From: Alphaproteobacteria bacterium
Lineage (GTDB): Bacteria > Pseudomonadota > Alphaproteobacteria > ATCC43930 > CGMCC-115725
DNA length: 5,322 nucleotides
NCBI GenBank assembly: GCA_028866355.1
Contig: JAGWIH010000173.1
Coordinates: 1 to 5,322 of the forward strand
Reading direction: 5' to 3'
Numbering within the stretch: the stretch's first letter is position 1; each line of letters opens with the position of its first letter. Below, in pieces: positions 1-5,285 of this stretch. The notes under the pieces are model-generated. The model was given only the letters and a program-made list of their open reading frames with translations. It was not told where the DNA came from and made no database searches. Position numbers and translations under genes: made by a program.

Positions 1-557
1 TGAAACGCGTCGGCGCCGCCGTCTATACCGCGCAGCCGATCCTGATCCTCGGCGCCGGCGGATTGGGCATGATGTGCATCAAGGTGCTGAAGGCGCTCGG
101 CGGCAAAGGCGCGATCGTGGTCGATCTCGACGCCAAGAAGCGCGATGCGGCAATCGCCGCCGGCGCGCTGGCGGCGATCGATCCCAAGGCGGACAAACCC
201 GGCCGCGCCATCCGGGCGGCGGCGAACGGCGCGCTCGCGGCGGCGATAGACCTTGTCGGCGCCAGCGAGACCGCGCGGCTCGGGATCGACGCGCTCGCGC
301 GCGGCGGCAAATACATCGTTGTCGGCCTGATGGGCGGCGACATCACGCTGTCGCTGCCGTTGCTGCCAATCCGCTCGATCACCATCGAGGGCATGCTGGT
401 CGGCACGCTGGCCGAATTCCGCGAGGTGATGGACTTGGTCGCGACCGGCAAGGTCGAACCGATGCCGCTGATCGAACGGCCGCTCGCGCGGGTCAACGAG
501 ACGTTGGAAGAGCTTCGCGCCGGTCGCATCTATGGCCGCGCCATGCTGACACCCTAG
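1..557 (+). CDS. Zinc-type (MDR) alcohol dehydrogenase, C-terminal part, 5' truncated
   Basis: This is the last 184 codons of an NAD(P)-dependent medium-chain dehydrogenase/reductase. The start and the N-terminal zinc-binding catalytic domain lie outside the window. The reading frame is open from base 3 to the TAG at 555-557. The visible part is the Rossmann domain: a beta strand followed by GAGGLG (residues 17-22 of the fragment, GxGxxG type), then a helix and a second strand ending in IVVDLD. The acidic residue there (Asp41) is the position that in this family binds the adenosine ribose and favours NAD over NADP. The C-terminus, with LEELRAGRIYGRAMLTP, is typical of alcohol dehydrogenases of this family. 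The substrate cannot be told. The gene converges on the minus-strand SGNH gene with only three bases between stop codons, so it is not part of that operon. Confidence 0.9.
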   Translation, partial: KRVGAAVYTAQPILILGAGGLGMMCIKVLKALGGKGAIVVDLDAKKRDAAIAAGALAAIDPKADKPGRAIRAAANGALAAAIDLVGASETARLGIDALARGGKYIVVGLMGGDITLSLPLLPIRSITIEGMLVGTLAEFREVMDLVATGKVEPMPLIERPLARVNETLEELRAGRIYGRAMLTP

Positions 558-564
558 GCGTCAG
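546..564. terminator. Hairpin across the convergent stop codons
   Basis: CTGACACC (546-553), a three-base loop CTA, then GGCGTCAG (557-564). In the minus-strand transcript all eight pairs form, one as a G-U wobble. In the plus-strand transcript there is one A-C mismatch. It sits exactly over the TAG of the dehydrogenase gene and the TGA of the SGNH gene. No T-run follows on either strand, so it is not a classical intrinsic terminator. It may still mark or protect the 3' ends of two convergent transcripts. Confidence 0.35.
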
Positions 565-1382
565 GGGCTCGAAATCCGCGCTGCGAGAGCGATACTGCGG
601 CCGATATTGCGCGCCAGGCAATCGTAGCTTGCGTCGGTCATGTGCAAATGGTCGCGGTCAAGCATGACCGAAAGCGGCATGCGCCCCTCCTCGACCCATT
701 CACGCATCATCGCGAAGCGCCGGATGACCGGCACGCCGAGATCGCTACCTTCGGCGGCGATGACGGTTTCCATCTCGCGGAAGGTCGCGTGCTGCATGAT
801 TGGCGGCGCGAACTGCACGTCCATCAACACGACATCGATGCCGGCGCGTTGCATGCGCACAACACCGTCACGGATGACCGCGGCGGCGGTCGCCGGGTCG
901 ACGTCGCGCAGCACGTCGTTGGTCCCGACCTGCCAGATGACGAGATCGGGATGCGCAGCGATGACATCGGTATCAATGCGCGCAAGCGTGGTCGTGGCCA
1001 CCTCGCCGCCGATGCCCCGGTTGAGCACCTCGATGTTCGTGCCCGGAAGACGCCGTGCCAGCAGCGCCGCCAGGCGGCTCGGGTAGGTTTTGTCACGCGC
1101 CGAGGCGCCGGTGCCGAAGGTCGAAGAAGACCCGAAAGCGACGATGACGACTGGGCCGCCGGCGGCGAGCGACTGCACCACGTGCGGCAGGCTCATATCG
1201 AGCGCCGCCAGATCGTCGCTGACGCCACAGCGATCAGTCGCGGCCTGCGTGCGGCGACCGATCGGTGCCATCATCAGCAAGCCAACGGCGATGAGGCCGA
1301 ACACCGTCAACGCCATGAGCGAATGTTGGCGGCGCAGCAACGTCGGCGGCGGCGGGACCGATTTCAGGCTGTCGCGCAGCAC
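561..1382 (-). CDS. Membrane-anchored SGNH/GDSL-family hydrolase or acyl-transfer protein, catalytically intact
   Basis: The protein has 273 residues. SGNH proteins are serine esterases; in glycan-modification systems they act as O-acetylesterases or acyl transferases. All four blocks are visible: block I GSSSTFG (84-90), with Ser86 as nucleophile and Ser in place of the usual GDSL Asp; block II NRGIGGE (121-127); block III GTND (153-156) with oxyanion Asn155; and block V DHLH (244-247) with catalytic Asp244 and His247. An arginine-containing N-terminus followed by a hydrophobic stretch at about 24-41 indicates a signal anchor or uncleaved signal, which puts the catalytic domain in the periplasm. 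Cys52 and Cys255 are shared with the neighbouring paralogue and may form a disulfide. The start is GTG, with AGGA about 10 bases upstream overlapping the TAG of the preceding gene. An ATG at 1316 is possible but would remove the charged n-region. It is the last gene of the opgC-SGNH-SGNH cassette, 12 bases after its paralogue. The substrate is unknown. Confidence 0.85.
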   Translation of the reverse strand: MLRDSLKSVPPPPTLLRRQHSLMALTVFGLIAVGLLMMAPIGRRTQAATDRCGVSDDLAALDMSLPHVVQSLAAGGPVVIVAFGSSSTFGTGASARDKTYPSRLAALLARRLPGTNIEVLNRGIGGEVATTTLARIDTDVIAAHPDLVIWQVGTNDVLRDVDPATAAAVIRDGVVRMQRAGIDVVLMDVQFAPPIMQHATFREMETVIAAEGSDLGVPVIRRFAMMREWVEEGRMPLSVMLDRDHLHMTDASYDCLARNIGRSIALAARISSP

Positions 1383-1394
1383 CGCGAACCGATC

Positions 1395-2153
1395 CTAACG
1401 GGCGGCGCGGTCGATTGCGCCGGCCATCGTCTCGCCAAGGCAGCGGTAGACCGCTTCCGCCAAAGCGGTCTGCTTGCCGCTTGGAACATCGAGCATGTCG
1501 AATCGGCCGGTGTCGTTCCAGTAGCGCATGATCTGATAACGGTCGAACAAGTATACATCGTCCAGATCGGCCACACGGCTCAGGGCATCGAGATAAGGGC
1601 CGAAATCGATCACCGAAGCCAGACCGGGATTGTACTGCATATTGACCAGCATGACCGCGGCGCCGCCCGCGCGGAGTTTCGTGATGCCCTCGTCGAGCGC
1701 GGTGACGAATTCGTCGACCTCCACCGCCCGGACCGCGTCGACGGTGCCGGTTTCCCACATCACCAGATTGGGCTTAGCCGCGAGCACGTCGGTCGAGAAC
1801 CGCGCAATCATGTCGCGCGTCGTCTGACGCGGAATGGCTTTGTTGATCACCGTGATCGAAACCCCCGGATGGCGACGCGCCAATGCCTCCTGCAAGCGTT
1901 GCGGATAGGCGTTAGCGGCACCGCCAGCGGCGACACCGGCGGTTGAGGCGCCGCCGATGGCGACGATGACGACGGGCTGCCGGTCGTGAAAGCGCTTGGC
2001 AAGACCCGGCAACGTCGGATCGCCGGCGATGAGATCGGGCGACACCGCGCACTGATTGGCTTTCGGCGGGGCCGGCGCCTGGGCATTTGCCGGCGCGACG
2101 CCAAACAACACGACGATCAGCAGCGTCGCCAGCCTGACGATCCCTCGCTCCAT
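1395..2153 (-). CDS. Exported SGNH-fold pseudoenzyme, paralogue of the adjacent SGNH hydrolase
   Basis: The protein has 252 residues from ATG 2153. It has a clear cleavable signal peptide: MERGIVR, hydrophobic core LATLLIVVLFGVA, then PANA with likely cleavage after Ala24. The mature protein aligns with the downstream SGNH hydrolase, without gaps in the stretches I compared (14 of 27 identical around block I). All catalytic positions differ: nucleophile Ser to Ala69 (GGASTAG), block II Gly to Ala106, oxyanion Asn to Val138 (GTVD), catalytic Asp to Lys227, and catalytic His to Ala230. The frame is intact and the fold-shaping residues are kept, so this looks like a maintained non-catalytic protein rather than a decayed gene. 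Cys35 and Cys238 match the Cys pair of the paralogue. The opgC stop lies five bases before the ATG. A GTG at 2162 would overlap that stop as GTGA and is an alternative start. No strong Shine-Dalgarno is visible, so translation is probably coupled to opgC. A glycan-binding or scaffold role is inference. Confidence 0.82.
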   Translation of the reverse strand: MERGIVRLATLLIVVLFGVAPANAQAPAPPKANQCAVSPDLIAGDPTLPGLAKRFHDRQPVVIVAIGGASTAGVAAGGAANAYPQRLQEALARRHPGVSITVINKAIPRQTTRDMIARFSTDVLAAKPNLVMWETGTVDAVRAVEVDEFVTALDEGITKLRAGGAAVMLVNMQYNPGLASVIDFGPYLDALSRVADLDDVYLFDRYQIMRYWNDTGRFDMLDVPSGKQTALAEAVYRCLGETMAGAIDRAAR

Positions 2154-2158
2154 CGCGA

Positions 2159-3337
2159 TCACGCCGACGCGCCCGTGGCGGCGCGCGGACCGGACGCCTG
2201 GCGGACGGCGACCTTGTACCATTCGAGCAGATAGGCGAGGCCGATCATCATCGCAAAGCCGACGAGGTTGACCACGGCCTGCATGATCACGCCGTCATAG
2301 AATTCGGACAGGATGAAATGGCCGAGCACCGCCAGCACGATGCCGAGACAGAAGACATGGAGCGAATGCTGACCGCAGACGATCAGCGGCCGCGCCCACT
2401 TCATGGACAGAAACCGGTTGTTGGACTTGACGAAGATCATGGCAGTCGCGGCGACGGCGAGGAAATCGACTAGGCGCAACGGCGCCAGATTCGTCTTGTC
2501 GAGCGTGTGCGTCCACAACTGCTTCGCCAGGAACACCGGGAACGGGTCATAGAGCCAGTGGATCGTCCAATCGAGGCTGACCACGGCGCAAAATCCGGCG
2601 ATGCCGACCGCTAGCACGCGGAACCACGGGCGAGAGGGAAACGGCCAAAAGCCGGTGACGCGCGAGTAACCAGCGGTCGCGCCGGTTACGAACAGGAATT
2701 GCCAAGCGAGCGGATTGAAATACCACGGCGCGCCCGCCGGATAGGTGTGCGGCGTCCACCCCCAGAACAGGATCGCGCCATAGAGTGTTCCGGAAACCGC
2801 AAACGGCAGCAGCCGATGTACGCGCAGGCCGAGCAGCACCAAGGGGAACCCGGCGAGCAACACGATGTAGAGCGGGAGAATGTCGAGGAACGCCGGTTGG
2901 AAATTCAGCAGCAACGCGCGAATCACGGCCAGATGCGGCGTCTGGAGAAAATTGGCGACGCGCATTTCCTCGACATACATCGCGTTGTGCACGACCAGGA
3001 CGCTGTACGAAACCTCGGCGACAAAGAGCATGAATAGGAAGATGTGCGCGACATAAAGCTGCCAGACGCGGCGATAGATCTGCGCCGTGGCCAAGAGCGC
3101 GCCGTTGCGCATCAGGCTGCGGCCGTAAACGAGCGCCGCCGTGAAACCGGAAATGAAGATGAAGACCTCGGCGGCATCGAAAAATGCCAGGCCGTGAAAG
3201 GTCGCGTAGGCGAGCAGATTGCCCGGCACGTGGTCGATGAAGATGAAGAACAGCGACAGACCGCGGAAGAAATCGAGACGGAGATCGCGCTCCGCCTTGG
3301 CCGCTCCGCGCAGCGGCGTTGGCGCGGCCTCGGTCAT
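2159..3337 (-). CDS. opgC: OpgC-family membrane acyltransferase (periplasmic glucan succinyl/acyl transferase type)
   Basis: This is a polytopic inner-membrane protein of 392 residues from ATG 3337, or 398 from GTG 3355. Neither start has a good ribosome site; I prefer the ATG. OpgC proteins add succinyl or other acyl groups to osmoregulated periplasmic glucans. The N-terminal LDFFRGLSLFFIFIDH contains Arg25 and His36 with exactly ten residues between them, the R-x10-H signature of the acyltransferase-3 superfamily, followed by FIFISGF (Ser63-Gly64-Phe65). I count about ten hydrophobic helices, near 21-38, 52-72, 94-116, 151-170, 177-193, 209-225, 239-257, 287-303, 321-342 and 350-374, which fits that superfamily. 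The C-terminus is short and basic. It is the first gene of a cassette with two periplasmic SGNH proteins, which suggests that acyl groups moved across the membrane are handed to a periplasmic glycan. No glucan synthase (opgGH or ndvB type) is in the window, so the actual acceptor is unknown and the gene symbol is by family only. Confidence 0.85.
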   Translation of the reverse strand: MTEAAPTPLRGAAKAERDLRLDFFRGLSLFFIFIDHVPGNLLAYATFHGLAFFDAAEVFIFISGFTAALVYGRSLMRNGALLATAQIYRRVWQLYVAHIFLFMLFVAEVSYSVLVVHNAMYVEEMRVANFLQTPHLAVIRALLLNFQPAFLDILPLYIVLLAGFPLVLLGLRVHRLLPFAVSGTLYGAILFWGWTPHTYPAGAPWYFNPLAWQFLFVTGATAGYSRVTGFWPFPSRPWFRVLAVGIAGFCAVVSLDWTIHWLYDPFPVFLAKQLWTHTLDKTNLAPLRLVDFLAVAATAMIFVKSNNRFLSMKWARPLIVCGQHSLHVFCLGIVLAVLGHFILSEFYDGVIMQAVVNLVGFAMMIGLAYLLEWYKVAVRQASGPRAATGASA

Positions 3338-3369
3338 GGGAGCATGCGCGTCCACGCCGGCGATTCTAT

Positions 3370-3409
3370 CGGGCGGCGGACAGCAAGGCGAGGCTCAGGT
3401 CGCCGCCCG
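3370..3409. repeat. 9-bp perfect inverted repeat in the opgC leader
   Basis: CGGGCGGCG (3370-3378) and its exact reverse complement CGCCGCCCG (3401-3409) are separated by 22 bases. They lie in the short gap between the anti-sigma gene and opgC. Arm centres are 31 bases apart, about three helical turns. On the minus strand the arm nearer opgC ends one base before TAGAAT (3368-3363), a five-of-six match to a sigma-70 -10 box; no convincing -35 is seen. It could be an operator, a leader hairpin, or a by-product of high GC content. Confidence 0.3.
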
Positions 3410-3441
3410 GCGGATAAGCACCGAAAACCGCCGATCCACGC

Positions 3442-4299
3442 TTAGATGGCGTCGAGCTGCCAAGCGATGTCGTTGTAGATGTTCCAGAGATAGCCGATAT
3501 CCGCCGCGCCGACGAGCGCATAGGCGTGGCCGTGGTGCCGCCAATAGAGGATGTTGAGGTCCTCGCGGCGGTCGAAGGTCGGCGCCAGATCGGCTTTCGA
3601 CGATTCCGCCTCGACAAAGGTCAGTGCGCCGAGGTTCTTGTTGTCGGTCGTGTAGAACAGCTGCGTTGCCGGCTGGCCGTCGATCATGAGCAGCCGAGCG
3701 CCCTGGAACTCGAGGCTCCACGGCTTCAAGTTCGGCAGGCGGAAGTCGGATGGCAGTTGCCCGACCTTGCGCGCCGCATCGCTGCTGGCGTCGGCCGGCA
3801 CGTCCATCAGCGCGCGGTCATTCGCGCCAGCCTTCACGAATAGCTTGTGATACCCGGCGATGCTGTCGAGCCAGTTCGCGCCCGCTCCGGCGGTGACCAG
3901 GTCCTGTTGCGCGGTCAGGCTCGCGCTCTGCTCGGTGCCGGCGACATAGCCGAGACCGCCGCCGACCATGAGGCCGGCCAGCGCGGCCGCGACCGGCACG
4001 CCGATCCACCACGGCCGCTCGCCTAACACCATCCGCCAGCGCGCCAGCCACGCCAGCGCGCGCCGCACGGCGTTCACACCGCGCTGGCCACGCGCTGCCG
4101 CGATCAGGCGCTCGGGCACCGATTCCCGCAAAACCTCATCGTAAGCAGCGCGGATCAGCCGCGCGCTCGCGTTGAGCCGCTCGGCGTGCGCCTGAAGGCG
4201 GTCGTCGTGCGCCAGCGCCTTGATGATCTCCAAGGTTTCGTGTTCGTCCAACTCGCCATCGAGATAGGCGATCAGGATCTCGTCACTCGGCCTTTGCAT
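3442..4299 (-). CDS. Transmembrane anti-sigma factor (RsiW/COG5662-like, no zinc motif)
   Basis: The protein has 285 residues from ATG 4299. It should bind and hold the ECF sigma factor encoded just upstream and release it on an envelope signal. The N-terminal cytoplasmic sigma-binding part begins with DEILIAYLDGELD (6-18) and is helical. The HxxxCxxC zinc motif of ZAS-type anti-sigma factors is absent, and there is no cysteine in the whole protein. One membrane helix lies at about 97-120 (from WWIGVPVAAA to GLGYVAG). The periplasmic domain (121-285) shows the pattern seen in alphaproteobacterial members: LPNLKPWSLEFQGARLL at 188-204 and YWRHHGHAYALVG at 252-264. The start is chosen for GGGGGAG eight bases upstream; ATG 4323 and GTG 4329 are further in-frame options. 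The gene overlaps the end of the sigma gene by 17 bases, the usual coupling of such pairs. The inducing signal is unknown. Confidence 0.88.
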   Translation of the reverse strand: MQRPSDEILIAYLDGELDEHETLEIIKALAHDDRLQAHAERLNASARLIRAAYDEVLRESVPERLIAAARGQRGVNAVRRALAWLARWRMVLGERPWWIGVPVAAALAGLMVGGGLGYVAGTEQSASLTAQQDLVTAGAGANWLDSIAGYHKLFVKAGANDRALMDVPADASSDAARKVGQLPSDFRLPNLKPWSLEFQGARLLMIDGQPATQLFYTTDNKNLGALTFVEAESSKADLAPTFDRREDLNILYWRHHGHAYALVGAADIGYLWNIYNDIAWQLDAI

Positions 4300-4807
4300 C
4301 TTCCGTGCTCCCCCGGAGAGCATCACCACCCAGCTTCGCGAGCAACGCCATCCGCGCCCGCGCCAACCGACTCATGATGGTACCCACCGGCACTGCTGCA
4401 ACTTCCGCTGCTTCCCGATAACTCAAACCTTCAACCGTCACGAGGAGAAGGGCGACGCGCTGTTCGGCCGGTAGGACGGCGATCGCCGCCTGGACCTCCT
4501 TGAGCGCCATTCGGGCCTCGACCCGCCGCGAAGGCTCGTCGGTGCCCGCACCCAACGCCTCGTCCTCGCTTTCGGTCCGCCGCGTTTCGCGCGCGCGCAG
4601 CTGATCGATCCAGACCGTCTGCACGATGCGAAACATCCAGCTGTCGAAGCGCGTTCCGGGCTGGAATTGATGCGCGCGGGCCAAGGCCCGTTCGCAAGCC
4701 GCCTGAACCAGATCGTCCGCTTCGACGGCGGAACCGGTCAGGCCTCGGGCGAACCGCCGCAACCGGGGGAGAACGGCGACGAGCTGGTCGTTGAACGACG
4801 CGCTCAT
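4283..4807 (-). CDS. ECF-family (sigma-70 group 4) RNA polymerase sigma factor
   Basis: The protein has 174 residues, normal for an ECF sigma factor. It directs RNA polymerase to a small regulon and is presumably held inactive by the membrane anti-sigma factor encoded next. Region 2 is at about 9-75, with DDLVQAACERAL (31-42, core-binding helix) and FDSWMFRIVQTVWIDQLR (54-71, -10 melting and recognition). An acidic linker follows at about 79-92, then region 4 at about 101-156, whose helix-turn-helix GLSYREAAEVAAVPVGTIMSRL recognises the -35. ATG 4807 is chosen because the family N-terminus begins there, AGGGG lies eight bases upstream, and a candidate ECF promoter lies 53 bases upstream. A longer frame from GTG 4909 would run through that promoter and is unlikely. 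I do not assign an ECF subgroup; a general stress EcfG is unlikely because the partner is a membrane anti-sigma and not NepR. Confidence 0.93.
   Translation of the reverse strand: MSASFNDQLVAVLPRLRRFARGLTGSAVEADDLVQAACERALARAHQFQPGTRFDSWMFRIVQTVWIDQLRARETRRTESEDEALGAGTDEPSRRVEARMALKEVQAAIAVLPAEQRVALLLVTVEGLSYREAAEVAAVPVGTIMSRLARARMALLAKLGGDALRGSTEDAKAE
4307..4321 (-). promoter_or_regulatory. Anti-sigma ribosome-binding site within a small hairpin
   Basis: On the minus strand GCTCT-CCGGG-GGAGC can fold with five pairs (one G-U) and a five-base loop. It places part of the GGGGGAG Shine-Dalgarno of the anti-sigma gene in the stem. The site is inside the sigma coding sequence, so ribosomes finishing the sigma gene would open it. 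The Shine-Dalgarno itself is clear; the masking is inference. Confidence 0.4.
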
Positions 4808-4841
4808 CGCGCCCGCCCCTGGCAAGGCCGGGTCGCCCGAT

Positions 4842-4867
4842 CGAACCTGACGTGATAACAACGCGTT
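4842..4867 (+). promoter_or_regulatory. Possible divergent ECF-type promoter toward the small exported protein
   Basis: On the plus strand CGAAC (4842-4846), 17 bases, CGTT (4864-4867) is a four-of-five match at -35 with a full -10. Its -10 shares the 8-bp palindrome AACGCGTT (4860-4867) with the minus-strand promoter. A transcript from here would have a leader of nearly 120 bases before ATG 4991. The palindrome makes a chance -10 match easy, so support is weak. Confidence 0.22.
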
Positions 4868-4884
4868 TGGATGTGAATTATTCC
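4860..4884 (-). promoter_or_regulatory. Candidate ECF-type promoter of the sigma/anti-sigma operon
   Basis: Read on the minus strand: GGAAT (4884-4880), 16 bases, CGTT (4863-4860). This is close to the GGAAC-N16/17-CGTT architecture used by many alphaproteobacterial ECF sigma factors. Transcription would start near 4853, leaving a leader of about 45 bases before ATG 4807. ECF sigma genes are often autoregulated, so the natural reader is the sigma factor encoded here. This is a visual match, not a scored one. Confidence 0.5.
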
Positions 4885-4990
4885 TTGGGGGTCCCGAAAT
4901 GGGCGCCACAATCGCTGGTGGTTCAACCGGCGCAAACGCGGCGGCACGCCAGCGGACGAATTGGGGCTATCTTAGATTCGGGGGAAAGAC

Positions 4991-5230
4991 ATGAGAAGGG
5001 TGCTGCCGTGCCTGTCGGTCGTCGCCGCGCTGCTGAGCGTCGGCGCGATGGCGCAGGCCGACTGTAGCCAGGAGATTGCCGCCTTGCGCAGCCGCATCGC
5101 CACGCTCGACGACCCGGTCAAGCAGCGCGAACTCGAATTGCTGCTCGCCAAAGCGGAAAACGACAACGCCGCCGGCCGCGCCAATCTGTGCGCAGACGAT
5201 TTGCAGCACGCGCAGCAATTGGTCAAATAG
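4991..5230 (+). CDS. Small exported two-cysteine helical protein, function unknown
   Basis: The protein has 79 residues. I do not recognise a named family. The N-terminus MRRVLPCLSVVAALLSVGAMAQA is a good signal peptide, with cleavage likely after Ala23 (or after Ala21). The mature part is about 56 residues, charged and helical: one helix from about 25 to 40 (CSQEIAALRSRIATLD), then another from about 42 to 60, then a segment with Cys67 followed by DDLQHAQQLVK. Cys25 and Cys67 sit near the two ends and could form a periplasmic disulfide closing a helical hairpin. There is no lipobox at Cys25. The start is supported by GGGGG at 4980-4984, six bases before the ATG. The gene is divergent from the sigma operon with 183 bases between starts, so it may be a target or partner of that system; this is inferred from position only. 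Base composition matches its neighbours. Confidence 0.75.
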   Translation: MRRVLPCLSVVAALLSVGAMAQADCSQEIAALRSRIATLDDPVKQRELELLLAKAENDNAAGRANLCADDLQHAQQLVK

Positions 5231-5262
5231 TCGCGGCCCAAAGACCTTGAGAAAGCCTAACG

Positions 5263-5285
5263 AGCGCGGCATTGTGCCGCCCGCT
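5263..5285 (+). terminator. Hairpin downstream of the small exported protein gene
   Basis: AGCG-CGGCA, loop TTG, TGCCG-CC-CGCT: nine pairs with a two-base bulge, starting 32 bases after the stop codon. The position and stability suit a 3' end, but no T-run follows, so it is at best a weak or Rho-assisted terminator. Nothing else is recognisable from 5231 to the window end; a GGAGG near 5299 has no start codon following it inside the window. Confidence 0.3.

Noticed and set aside
642..1946. 434-codon open frame on the plus strand, antisense to both SGNH genes
   Set aside because: It is rich in His, Arg, Asp and Gln with no domain sense. It spans two well-supported genes on the other strand and is the usual antisense shadow of GC-rich coding DNA.
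2154..2222. N-terminal extension of the inactive SGNH protein into opgC
   Set aside because: The Arg-rich extension would precede a textbook signal peptide starting at ATG 2153. Only the GTG at 2162 remains a sensible alternative.
3044..3445. Plus-strand frames antisense to the start of opgC
   Set aside because: They have charged, repetitive composition and no ribosome site; the opposite strand encodes a convincing ten-helix membrane protein.
4808..4909. N-terminal extension of the sigma factor from GTG 4909
   Set aside because: The extra 34 residues are Pro/Ser/Arg-rich with no family resemblance and would be encoded across the candidate promoter; ATG 4807 fits the family length.
4961..4973. 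Sigma-70 -10-like TATCTT before the small exported gene
   Set aside because: No acceptable -35 at 16-18 bases upstream (CACGCC there), so the match is too weak to list.
4852..5067. Plus-strand frame beginning before the small exported protein gene
   Set aside because: It overlaps the small gene in another frame, has an RNA-like Arg-rich tail and no ribosome site, and runs through the promoter region.
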